From contig NC_083519.1 of assembly GCF_032362555.1 (NCBI RefSeq), positions 3,117,501 to 3,181,500 on the forward strand: a stretch of DNA of 64,000 bases, given 5' to 3'. Below are positions 41,378 through 52,706 of this stretch, in pieces. Source of the DNA: Amyelois transitella (Eukaryota > Arthropoda > Insecta > Lepidoptera > Pyralidae). The position numbers were made by a program, and so were the translations under genes. The notes under the pieces were generated by a model. The model did not search any database. It saw only the letters and a list, made by a program, of their open reading frames with translations, and was not told where the DNA came from. Position 1 is the first letter of the stretch. Each line of letters opens with the position of its first letter.

Positions 41378-44300
41378 CTCAGATAATATAACACCAATAT
41401 CAGCACCACAGTTAAAGGTGAAAAATATTAAATGATCAACAAATAAACAATGTAGGCACCACGTAAGTACGACGACTGACTGAAGCCGAATGACTGACGT
41501 GGATCGTGGACAGTGGACTGACTGACGTGACTCAAACGCAGTGAAGTGAACGATTGAACGTTACAACATCGATATTTCAACACGTGAAACATCGATTAGT
41601 CGACGACACTCGATATTTATCGATTTCCGACGATCATCGATGTAATATGAATATATTATACATATAAATTCATATAAATTCTAGTATTCAATGACCAATG
41701 TGTTGAAAGAATCAAAGAGTCAGCATGTTCGAAAAGTGCAAAGAGTTTTATAAATCAGCAGTAGATTGTTTGGTAACATTATCTTATTTTACTTTAAGTA
41801 AATACCTACATGTATAAATGTATAAATATTAATATACATCGTAACATCGATGATACGGGCACATACAGTTTTTTTTGTCCCGGACACCTAATCTAAATCG
41901 TAATGTCGATTGACAAAAAAAAATGAAGTACCTAGTTAGATTTTTTTATGTGTTCCCCCCGAAAAAAAATTCAATGATTTAAATGAATGAATGATAAACA
42001 ATTTTTATGGTTGTTTTATTGATTGCTTACGCCGCAGAACACCTTGGATGACGTTCGCAATAACATCAAATCAAATGTCGCATGACATCGATATTATGAC
42101 TTCGATAATCATCGCGTGTCGATGTTTGGCTATCGATGCCATCATCGATGTTTTTGCAACACCGATCACCCCTACGTGCACAGACAATGATAATAATAAT
42201 ATTGTAATGTCAGGGAACGCGGTGTTGCCAACTGCTGCTCTGCATTGCCGTACCACCCACACACATTTGTCAGGTAGAAACTCTGATTGCTGACTCCGTA
42301 GGTATCTTTTTTCCGTGGAGATCGTAGAAGGCGACCAAGGGGGACGGTTAATAAACTTGAGGTTCTTCTTGTAGGCGATGATGGGCTAGCGACCTGTCAC
42401 TATTTCAATCTCAAGACTGTACCTACGCTCTGTCTACTCCGCAAGGGATAAAGACGTGATTATATGTATGTAACTAGGTACGCGCACGTTTTATTATTAT
42501 TATCGTGTGTGGTTCCCGGCACACCACCAGGCAGTTCAGTCTTCTCGAGACTGTCGATATTTTAAATCATATCCACATGTTAATTATGTAGGTACTTACA
42601 TATGTATATGCAAAGGTGTAATGAGTCATTACTACACACTTCTATGATCTCTCTACTTGTCCAAGTACCTACGGTATAGTCGCCGGGCGGGGGCACTACT
42701 TTCTCGATTGACGATTGTTACCTAATATCGTACTGATCAGGTGACCAACGTGTGAACGCTGTTTGCGTAACGCGCCGAGATGACTCAGATGTGTGCTCAA
42801 AAAAACGACAACGTTTCGAGAAATGGCCCCCTACACATCGGTGGCCCAACGTGTACAGGGCCCTTTAGACACATTTCATAAAATGTTGATAGATTGTCGG
42901 ATTTAAATTACCCCAAAAAATTTCTAGAAGTAGATAAATACTTACCTATATATAACAGTTGGTTACACACGTTACAATAAAATGTATGTAAATTCAAATT
43001 CAAATTCAAATTCAAACTTTTATTTGCATAATATGAGTACAACAAGGTCTTAAATATAATGTATAACAGATCTTCATATTTACCCTTTCGGGTGTTGCAA
43101 ACATTTTTATGTATTAGTAGACATACAAACTTATACATAAAGGTACCTACTTAGTATCACATTATAATTTTAAATCTAATTAGAATTGTTTAAACCTAGT
43201 ATTGCACAATTTATATTTATCTGTTAATAGGTGCTTATTTATTATTATTGTAAATATTTATAATGTTCTAATGTTTTCAAGTTTACAATGTAAAACTATT
43301 ATAATCTTACTACCTACTTATTTAAATTAAGGTACTCATCTATAGAATAAAAATTGTTTTGAAGAAGCATAGACTTAATTTTTTTATTAAAGTGAGTTAA
43401 TTTATTTTCATTTTTTATAGAATTTGGTAGTTTATTATAAATTTTTATTCCCATATGAAATGGGCTTTGGTGGAGCATTTTTATTCTTGCAGGTTGAATG
43501 CATAAGTTATTTTTATTTCTTGTGTGATATGTATGTGTATCTTTTATTTGAGTGAATAAATGCTTATTTTTGTGTACAAATTGACATATATCCTGAATGT
43601 AAATTGAAGGTAGTGTTAGTAATTCAAATTTTTTATAATATGGTTTGCAGCTTTCAGTATTTTTTATTTCTGCTAATATTCTAACACATTTTTTCTGTAA
43701 TATAAATACTTCATGAGCGCTACTGCTATTACCCCATAGCATTACCCCATACTTTAGCCAGGAGTAAGCATACGCATAGTAAGCCGATAGTGCAGTTTCA
43801 AGATTTGTGCAATGTTTTATTTGATATAGTGCATATATAAATTTACTTAATTTTGCTTTGACATTTTCTATGTGACTTTTCCAGTTTATATGAGAATCTA
43901 TATGTATACCTAATAAATTAAAAGTATTCACTGTTTCTATATCTGTTTTATTATATTGAATAAGAGAAGTATCTAATGGTGCTTTGTTTACAGATGTAAA
44001 TTGCATTAGCTTTGTCTTTTTGTAATTTATTTCCAGGTTATGATCACTAAGCCATTTTTCAGCTATATTAAGTTTATCTAATACTATTGATTTTATATCT
44101 ATATTACTATTATTATCATGTCCAATCAAAATTGACAGATCATCTGCAAAAAGAATACTAGTTGTATTTTCTTTATCAAAAATTTTTGGCAGGTCATTAA
44201 TATATATTATAAATAGTATACATCCTAATACGCTCCCTTGAGGTATAGCACATGTTAAACTTGTTTCATTAGATTTTATTATTTCTATTGTATTATTGTG

Positions 44301-44959
44301 GTCATTGTAAAACGTTATTTGTACAATTTGTTTTCTATTTTGCAAGTAAGATTGGAACCACTGATATGCTCGTCCACGAACCCCAGATCCATATAATTTG
44401 GACAATAATATTTTATGAGATACTTTATCATAAGCCTTAGTCATATCAAGCAAAAGACCAAAGGCATGTTTCTTCTCGTTAATATGTCGTAAGGCGTTTT
44501 GAATATAATACTGAGTGTGACCAGCGACACTACCCCATAGGATCAGAAGAATCCAAACTTACAATTGACATTTACAATTTGCTTCTCGTGCAAGAAGCAG
44601 GCCGCCAATCATATACAAACTATTTTTTAAGTGGTACGTACCTACGTACGTACACCAAGTATGAATCGTACGTAAAGAACTAAGACGAGTGGAGATTTAA
44701 AAGGAACAAAACAATTTAAACGTTAAACTTGTATATTATTCACATACGATACTAATGTATCATTACAAAATATACCTTATTAATTCTATTTTCCTATTTA
44801 TACACACGCATGCTAAGTGTTTAACATTTCTTACAGTCTGGTCCTATTTGGACCTGTGCCTAATCCTACTTGATTATTATCGTACAACTTCTTATTTGCA
44901 AACAGCTTTTATCTACAATCAACAATTCTTAAACATGATCGCAAAGTTTACAATTACAA
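41378..44959 (-). other. Spacer between RBM22 copies 9 and 10, interrupted by a LINE
   Basis: Unit junction at 42221/42222. Variant state: short indel form (about 41703), C at the GACTCAG site (about 42785), six-T run near 44625. A LINE fragment fills 42995-44506. It replaces 41 bp of the unit, including the candidate AATAAA signal used by the other copies. No other gene seen. Confidence 0.85.
42995..44506 (-). mobile_element. 5'-truncated non-LTR retrotransposon (LINE), copy A, in array unit 10
   Basis: Open frame of 379 codons (44453-43314) of a reverse transcriptase of the Jockey/CR1-like broad group. The frame continues upstream without a stop to the truncation point. Motifs: LLLDMTKAYDKVSH at the start, AIPQGSVLGCILFIIYINDL, then the catalytic FADD block, followed by a thumb/C-terminal region ending before a 3' UTR. 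The tail is a (GAATTT)n hexamer repeat at the left edge. The endonuclease and the first part of RT are missing, as usual for 5' truncation. I see no target-site duplication. Instead 41 bp of the unit are missing at the insertion point. The visible RT has no internal stop, so the insertion is recent. Clade is not certain. Confidence 0.88.
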
Positions 44960-47234
44960 TTAACACTGTGTTCGAAGCGCGTTCGCGTGTGCGTGGGCAC
45001 CAAGCCGGCTGGGGTCCTGGCTGGGGTAGTGGTGCCCCGCCGGCGCCGGGGGCGGTGCGCCGGGTCCCATCGGCGGTCCGACCCACGCCGGCCAACCCGG
45101 GCCTCCATAATGGTGAAGGTTGAAAAAGTCGTTCGTACGATTTGGAGGTGGCTGCATCTGTAATATAACAAAATTATTAATTTTCTTTATCATGTAAAAT
45201 GACTGCTGGCGGGCGATGGTCCATACACATGTATTGCATAGTTGCAAGTAGAAATGTTACATCACAAGTGAAGGTACACAGCAAACGGCCAAAAAAATTT
45301 TGCTTATATTACTTAGTTGGTACGTACGAATTGTACTCCCAATTCAGAAATTCCAAAACGTATGGAAGTAATACATACCTGAGGTGGGAATGAATGCAAG
45401 AATGCTGGCGGTGGAGGCAATGTGCCAGGAAGCCCAGGCACTGGCTCCAACCTCGGAGCCATATCATTATGCTCATTTGCACCTTGTCGACCTGTAAATT
45501 AAAATATTGTTGTCAGTCTCGAAATCATACTAGTGTTAACAATGATAGATGCAAAAATTATTTCATGTTCCTTAATGAGTAAGGCATCACGCATTCCATC
45601 CAGTCCACTCAAGATGTTATCACTCACAGTAAGAGAAGAGAGAGAAAAAAAAAAAATTAGAAAAAGAGTCCCTTTTGTTACAATAATTAATAATGAAACG
45701 TTGTTTTACCTTGCGATTTTCCCCACTTGATGGTAAGCCTCTTCTCTCCGATCACGAGTCTGTTGAACGTCTTCTCTGCTGCATGTTCCGCTGCATTCCT
45801 CGTTGTGTATTGAACGAAGGCACATTGAGCTCGAGACACCAGAGTTACGGATCTAGAAAAAAACAACAAATTCTGATTGAACATCATGTGATCTCTGTTT
45901 TGGTATTAATGAGCTTAATGAAGAAACTTATTAAAGGGGGAGCGCACCCAAGATCAGGCCGATACCATCAATTTGTGACAGCTACTGTACTGAGTGGAGT
46001 CTGCCTGTGTCAAATTTAATCCTATCACAAGAAACCATGATATAAACGTACAATTAACATGTTTGCCATTATCATAATTTGAAAAGATGCATTTACCTGA
46101 TTTCTCCATATTGATAGAAATGGCCCCTCAGTTCCTCTTCGTTGATGTTGTCCGGAAGGTTGCCCACATACAGTGTTGTGACCGTGTTGTCTTCAGGTGG
46201 AAGTAGTGCCGGCATGGCAGCCGCTCGACGCATCAACTTCTCGGCTACAGGGTCATTTACGCCATAATATCTGTTTTTGAAAAAAGATTTAAATTAGTGA
46301 CTCGTACACAAAAAACAACTGATAAACAAGGTATTCCTTTGTAAAGAGTAATCTTAAAAATAAGCACAAATAGATGGTTATACTTGCCTGTCCTTGATGT
46401 TCTGGTCGGCCAATGGGTCATCAGGGTCAGTGGGCTTCTCGTGGCGATATGGACATTCTTCTCCACGACGACATTCTCCTTTCACCCAGAAAGAGCAAAC
46501 ATGTGGTCTATTTCTCTTATAATATGGAGCTGTACGAGCCAAACGTGACAACAGATCCGAAGCACCCTTCGATTTCAATGCAGAGTTGCTTGGCTGACTT
46601 GCGTCACACTTTGACATCTGACTGTCCAGATTCTGTATGTAATACTCCTTATTGACTTCGTTTCGTGGTAGATCATCTTGAATTTTGAGAGCAGCGTCTC
46701 TAACTTGAATCGGAAGCCCATATTCAAGGTCCAAAAGGCATGTTTGGCACACATTCTTCAATTTGGAACAGGTCTGGCAGATTTCCGTTTTCTTGAAGCG
46801 CATGCGGGATCCAGGGCACCAACGGAATACAGTGAAAGGACGTACACATATTTTACACTCCTTTCCATGTTTTTCCTTGGTCTGAAACGAAAAAGAAGGT
46901 GTTAATGCATGTTATATTATTTTATCACTATAAGTATAATGTGACAAAAATATGTGTATCAGGTATGTACATATATACCTACATATAAGTAGGTATTAAA
47001 TAAACAGAAATAAAATGATTACATACCATTCGTACGTATGGGTTATCGCCCAAACACGTCTGACATAATATCGGGAAGTCCTGCAAAGACAAATAATGGT
47101 TAGTTAGTTTTATGGTATTTCAAATACATGAATAGGTACATATATAAAAATGTTACTTCTGAATCTTTATGATTACTTACAGAATCTTCCCAATTTTGTC
47201 GATTGTAGGTGTTCGTAGTCTTCGAAACTGCCAT
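44960..47234 (-). CDS. RBM22: RBM22 copy 10, edge copy (S278N)
   Basis: Exons in transcript order: 47181-47234, 47027-47080, 46388-46881, 46097-46270, 45710-45852, 45379-45491, 44960-45157; 409 aa. This is the last copy next to unique sequence. It differs most from the rest: one amino-acid change in the RRM just after RNP1 (TTRN instead of TTRS, residue 278), synonymous changes in exons 5 and 6, an insertion of about 16 bp in an A-rich part of intron 5, and small deletions in introns 2 and 4. The zinc finger, RRM motifs, all splice sites and the GC donor are intact. Its 3' flank carries the LINE, so its poly(A) site must differ from the other copies. It is probably the least homogenised copy and may be closest to the ancestral gene. 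Confidence 0.95.
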
Positions 47235-48129
47235 CTCAGATAATATAACACCAATATCAGCACCACAGTTAAAGGTGAAAAATATTAAATGATCAACAAA
47301 TAAACAATGTAGGCACCACGTAAGTACGACGACTGACTGAAGCCGAATGACTGACGTGGATCGTGGACAGTGGACTGACTGACGTGACTCAAACGCAGTG
47401 AAGTGAACGATTGAACGTTACAACATCGATATTTCAACACGTGAAACATCGATTAGTCGACGACACTCGATATTTATCGATTTCCGACGATCATCTATGT
47501 AATATGAATATATTATACATAAATTCATATAAATTCTAGTATTCAATGACCAATGTGTTGGAGAAAGCATTAAAAGAATCAAATTAAATCATCAATGTAA
47601 CATCGATGACACGGGCATATACAGTTTTTTTTCTCCCGGACACCTAATCTAAATCGTAATGTCGATTGACAAAAAAAAATGAAGTACCTAAGTGGTTAGA
47701 TTATTTTATGTGTTCCCCCCGAAAAAAAATTCAATGATTTAAATGAATGAATTATAAACAATTTTTATGGTTGTTTTATTGATTGCTGAAGCCGCAGAAG
47801 ACCTTGGATGACGTTCGCAAAAAAATCAAATCAAATGTCGCATGACATCGATATGATGACTTTGATAATCATCGCGTGTCGATGTTTGGCTATCGATGCC
47901 ATCATCGATGTTTTTGCAACACCGATCACCTCTACGTGCACAGACAATAATAATAATATTGTAAAGTCAGGGAACGCGAAAAAATTTGTTGTCCTTTACC
48001 TTTTCTGCTTTCAATAATTCAGTTGGTTACTACAATTTTTTGTTTAGGTTTTTTAATTGAATGTTGAATTCATTGTTTGTTGAATTCTTGTAGGAACCTG
48101 TTTTGTAATATTGTAATTAAATACAAATT
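47235..48129. promoter_or_regulatory. Shared 5' region between RBM22 copy 10 and WDR61
   Basis: The two genes are head-to-head with 895 bp between start codons. The left 744 bp (to 47978) are the array's upstream segment with most of the ATCGAT sites kept. About 240 bp of unit sequence is missing near 47583 compared with other units. The last 151 bp (47979-48129) are unique and precede the WDR61 start. No TATA box is obvious for either gene. A bidirectional housekeeping promoter is a reasonable inference. Confidence 0.6.
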
Positions 48130-51100
48130 ATGTCTATTACAACTCTGGTATGTAATCTTCAAATATTATAGAAGTTCCGGTGTTTCTTTCCTGATCACTG
48201 TTCTCCTAACCTTTTACTTTTTACAGTATTATTTACAATTAAGAAAAGAGAATGCACACGATGATTCAATATGGTGTTGTGCTTGGAGCCGTATGGAGAA
48301 AGTAAAATCCAAAAATAACGAAAACGATGAAAATCCTGAAAATTTACAGTAAGCATCTATTATCTATCTCTAGGTGCTATATTTTCTATCCTTTCCTATA
48401 TTATAAATGCGAAAGTTTGTATTGTAAGGATATGTGGTTGTGTGTGTCTGTAGGTACTGGAAGTATTTTGACGAACTAGGTATTTAGGTAGGCAGAGACT
48501 ACCTCTTTCCACTTGCCACGATCTCTGCATACTTCCTTCGCTTCATCCACATTCATAACTCTCTTCATGCAAGCTCGGCGGTTTCGGGTACTTTTGACCT
48601 GACCCTTTGCCAGGACATCCTTAATTTGATCAAGATACATTCATCTAGGTCTTCCCACTCTGATCTTTCCCTCATAATATAACATTATTTTATATTGTAT
48701 AGGTTGTTTGACATCATTTAGTGATACCTTTATCCTGTTTTAAAAACAAATTTTAGTTCAAACAATAAATAATGTGTTCATTAAGCTTACACCCATCATC
48801 TTGCATTTTTATGTTATTACTAATGAGACAGAGATCCAAATTACATTGTTTTTCAACTACCTGTGTCTATGAACTGCCTGCAATAAAAAGAAATTGATGG
48901 TATTTTTTTTAATTACCAGTGATTTATTTTTTAGAGAAACAAACAATTCTTCTGAAGAATTTCAAAATTACATAATCACAGGTGGATTGGATGATATTGT
49001 CAAGGTTTGGCAGTTAGAAAATGGAAAATTAGAAGTTAAACATAAATTGGAGGGACATTCTCTTGGTATAATATCTGTAGCTGTTAGTCCTGATGGAAAA
49101 AGTAAGTCTGGGAATGCTGGTATGCTAAATTATTAGCAAGTACAGATAGGAGGCTTAACTGATTTAATATGGATATTTTTAACTTCCATTACATTCTGTG
49201 CCATGTGATTCCCGGCACCAATACAATAAAGAATAGGACCACTCCATCTCTTTCCCATGGATGTCGTAAAAGGCGACTAAGGGATAGGCTTACAAACTTG
49301 GTTTTCTTTTTTAGGCAATGGGTTAGCAACCTGTCACTATTTGAATCTCAATTTTATCATTAAGCTAAATACCTGAATGTGGCCATTCAGGCTTTTCAAG
49401 ACTGTTGGCTCTGTCTACCCTGCAAGGGATGTGGACGTGACCATATGTATGTATTTTTAACTTCATCTCCCTAGAAAATGACATAATGGATAATTTTAAT
49501 ATACACATATCAGATTTTATCCCTGGGGGTAAACAGCAGGGTTGTTGTGAATGCCAATTTTTCACATCTTTGGATAAGAATAGGGATGTGGATATGGATA
49601 TTTGAGATTTAATTTAAGTTAAAGAATTAAACTATGATATATTAGTATAAACATTTTATTTACGTAAAGGAGTATTAAGTGTTTTTAGTAAGTAAAATAA
49701 AAAATACAAGTATGTATTATAATTTAATAAAGAATTATATTGCAATCTCACATGTCATGCCATGGCCCTGCCTTAGCAAATAAATACATTAGTATTTATA
49801 TAATACTTGCTGTCCCGGCAAATGTTGTTTTGCCATATAAATAACTTTTAAGTAATTTCTAGTTAAAAAAATATGTTAAGGGTGGACAACCAAGAAATAC
49901 ATACATATTTAAGGCTTCCTGCAGATGCTGCCGTGGCACCAGCCTTTAAACTGGTTCCCTGGAGGTGAGACCTCGTCAGTGTGTTGAGTCACTAGTGGCT
50001 GTACCCATCGTCCACCACCAAAGTCATTCTATCTGGTCTCTTGTCATAATCCTGAGCGAAGCCTTTTGGTTCTAAAATGAATGGGATATGATATTGATAG
50101 TAGGAAGAGCCCCAATTGATAATGTTATTCAGGTCAGCGTGCCGCACGAACGTCTATGGTTACGATGAGCAATTGTAAAATCGCAAAACAAAAAGCATCG
50201 TTATGCAGCTATGAACCTAAGTTAGCTGATGGTAAGGCTTGTGACCAAAGGTCGGATTCCCATACCAACAACCAAGAGATGAGCACACTCTGCAGAATTT
50301 TTTTATTTTTTTTTATTTTTTTTTATTTTTTTTTTAGAGATACTAACTCAACGATACTATATTTTATAATAAATACTTATATGGATAAACATCCAAGACC
50401 CAGGCCAATCAGAGAAAGTTCTTTTCTCCTCATGCCCTGGCCGGGATTTGAACCCGGGACCTCTGGTGTCACAGACAGTGCGTACTACCGCTGCGCCACA
50501 GAGGCCGTCAAATTGCCAGATGATTCTAGTGGCTTATCTTGAGCAACTTTGCAAAGCGGCCCATCCTACTGTCTCTGCTCATTCGGTTGCTCTGGAGAAT
50601 TATAATATGGAAGGAGAACAGACCAGGCATTTCTGGCCTCCGTAACATAGGAATTTTTTTTAGATAGGTACACTATTTTGACAATCACAAATATCTGGGA
50701 CTACACAACCAAAAAGTATAAGAGATTGTTTTTCTTTTCTCTTTTAATTATAATAAATTATTTAAATATAATAATTTCAGCACTAGCAAGTAGTTCCCAA
50801 GATTCGTCATTAATACTCTGGGACATTGCGACGGGTGACAAATTGAAAACGATGGAGTCCGGACCAACAGATGTCTGGACATTGGACTTTTCACCTGATG
50901 GTAAACACGTGATATCTGGAAGCAATCATGGGAAAATATTGATATTCAGTGTGGAAACAGGGAAACAAGAACAAACATTGGATACTAGAGGGAAATTTTT
51001 GCTTAGTGTTGCTTATGTAAGTTTTTATTGTTTTGTACCTCAAAATGATTGAACTCTGTTGTGTGATTCTTGTAGTTAAATTAAATATTGTTACTAAAGC

Positions 51101-52287
51101 TAGTTTAAAGGTTTAGAGGTCATGACATACATTCAAAAAGATATAGTCCTAATTTTTTTTAAATATTGACAATGAAAGATTTTTTTAAATACTAATGCAT
51201 ATTCATATGGTCAAGATATAATCTGCAGGTTACTTCCAATTAACTTTGCAATTGAAAATTAAAAAATAAAATTAACAAATTTGAATGTCGAATCAAATAT
51301 TTCAGAGCCCCGACGGCAAGCACATAGCAAGCGGTGCTCTAGACGGGATCATCAATATTTTCGACGTAGCGCAAGGCAAACTGGTCCACACGCTAGAAGG
51401 GCACGCGATGCCTATCCGAAGTCTCTGCTTCTCGCCAGACTCACAGCTATTGTTGACGGCCTCTGATGACGGCCATATGAAACTTTATGATGTGTAAGTT
51501 TCTTCCTCTTAGCTATAGTCCCAGTTATACCCTCACCACTCTGAAGACGTACCCAGGGCACAACCTGTATTGAAACAAGGATATATTACATACTAAGCTA
51601 ACTGACATCACTAAAGGACTGGAAGACTATTTTTTTGTTTTTATTTTAAGTCAAAACCGTTAATCTCATGGTATAAAAACTTGAAGCCAGAAGCTTATTT
51701 GGCATAGTTCTTATTGTCTCTGTATAGATTAAAAAAATATATATTTTTTATTTTATTTTGTTTTCAGAATACATGCCAACTTAGCTGGAACGTTATCTGG
51801 ACATGCCTCATGGGTTCTCTCAGTAGCATTTTCCCCAGATGGCAAGCGATTTGTATCGGGTAGTGCAGATAGAACAGTCCGTGTTTGGGACCTCGATAGC
51901 ATGCAATGCCAGAATGTGTTTAAAGAACATAATGATCAGGTTTAGACTTTTATATGAAATATGCATTTGCCGCATAACTATGCATTTTATAAGACACTCC
52001 ACCTTTTTCCCATGGATATCCAAAGGAGAAAGAAGTAAAAGGCGACTAAGAGAAAAGACAGATTCATCTTGTGCAAGCTTCTAGTTTGGTCTGGTAGCAA
52101 AGAAAAATAGTGTCAGCTTCTTTTCCAATTTTAAGAATTTATTGTGAAACTTGAAATATTTATTAAAAAGTAAGATTGAATTTGTTTTTTTTTTCAGGTT
52201 TGGGGCGTGAAATTCAATGCAGAGAGTAATAAAATAGTATCAGTTTCAGAAGATAAAAGTATAAATATATATGACTGCCCATTATAA
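48130..52287 (+). CDS. WDR61: WDR61 / SKI8 subunit, paralogue 1
   Basis: WD40 beta-propeller protein. In animals it serves in the cytoplasmic Ski complex (with the SKIV2L helicase and TTC37, feeding mRNA to the exosome) and in the nuclear PAF1 complex. Exons: 48130-48147, 48227-48348, 48935-49101, 50781-51016, 51306-51493, 51768-51939, 52198-52287; sum 993 nt, 330 aa (human 305). All junctions are GT-AG. Key blocks match the family: [98 protein letters not shown], and the C-terminal INIYDCPL. Start MSITTL was chosen because it joins in frame to exon 2 at a good GTATGT donor. Intron 3 (1.68 kb) holds repeats. Confidence 0.94.
49199..49455 (+). repeat. SINE-like Lepidoptera repeat in WDR61 intron 3
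   Basis: Nearly full copy of a repeat about 260 bp long that starts near GTGATTCCCGGCACCAATAC, passes GTCGTAAAAGGCGACTAAGG and CTGTCTACCCTGCAAGGGAT, and ends in ATATGTATGTAT. The same family is at 2845, 54739, 56108, 61858 and 62126 in this window. It looks like the abundant TATG-tailed SINEs of Lepidoptera (possibly Metulj-type; not confirmed). Confidence 0.7.
50296..50507 (-). repeat. tRNA-derived SINE
   Basis: Read on the minus strand it begins with a tRNA-like head holding an A box TGGCGCAGCGG (50498-50488) and a B box GGTTCAAATCC (50454-50444) inside a perfect CCGGG/CCCGG T-arm. A tRNA-unrelated body then runs to an A-rich tail with spaced T residues (50335-50296). The body and tail make it a SINE rather than a tRNA gene. 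It lies in WDR61 intron 3, antisense to the gene. Confidence 0.8.
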
Positions 52288-52599
52288 TTTGTAATTATTT
52301 ATTAAATAAATGAAAACTAAAACATTTGGATTTTTATTATTTTGGGTTATGAAAAACCAAACAAATGAGAATATAAAGATCTGCACTTAGCCCTAAATGG
52401 TGGCTTACTTTTGTATTTCGTACTACCGGCCATGGATATACAAGGGACCCCATATGTATGTTTCTTGATTTTATGTATTATTTCTTATCATATCCTATCA
52501 TATACTATCATAGTATAAGGGGTGACCAAGGTGATAGAAAGAGAGATAGAAATAGATAAGACATACGGCTCTTAAAGACTGCTTAGTATCCAAATGGCT

Positions 52600-52638
52600 A
52601 GTGGCGTAGAGATGTCGCCGCGACATCTCTACGCCACT
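52600..52638. repeat. Perfect 39-bp palindrome
   Basis: Two 19-bp perfect inverted arms (52600-52618 and 52620-52638) around a single C. It begins AGTGGCGTAGAG and ends CTCTACGCCACT. It is GC-richer than its surroundings and lies about 70 bp before a LINE copy, downstream of WDR61 paralogue 1. It could be the remnant tip of a DNA element or a cruciform-forming site; function unknown. Confidence 0.85.
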
Positions 52639-52706
52639 GGCTCATCATAACCCTTCTCCTAACACAGTCGAATAAAAAAACTAATTCGAAATTATGCTAT
52701 ACCTAT

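Larger units (their letters stand above)
1706..47978 (-). repeat. Tandem array of RBM22 gene units (period about 4.38 kb)
   Basis: Ten complete head-to-tail units plus a partial one at the left. The unit junction is where the sequence ...GGGAACGCG runs into GTGTTGCCAAC. Units start at 2762, 7141, 11529, 15925, 20317, 24694, 29073, 33452, 37840 and 42222, and the last ends at 47978. Unit lengths are 4379, 4388, 4396, 4392, 4377, 4379, 4379, 4388, 4382 and 5757 bp. The last is long because of a LINE insertion. Units 1 to 9 are almost identical, differing by short indels, homopolymer lengths and a few single bases. Unit 10 is more diverged. At 47979 the sequence becomes unique, which is the true right boundary of the amplification. 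The left boundary is not in the window. Confidence 0.97.

Noticed and set aside
1706-47978. The whole array as an assembly artefact
   Set aside because: Not fully excluded, but the different indels per unit, mosaic markers, a diverged edge copy and a LINE in only one unit argue for real tandem DNA.
50440-50507. A possible tRNA gene
   Set aside because: Good A and B boxes and T-arm, but it continues into a tRNA-unrelated body and an A-rich tail, so it is the head of a SINE.
50156-50645. Open stretches on both sides of the SINE in WDR61 intron 3
   Set aside because: Neither side resembles a known protein, they lack splice signals that would link them to WDR61, and much of the long frame is SINE sequence.
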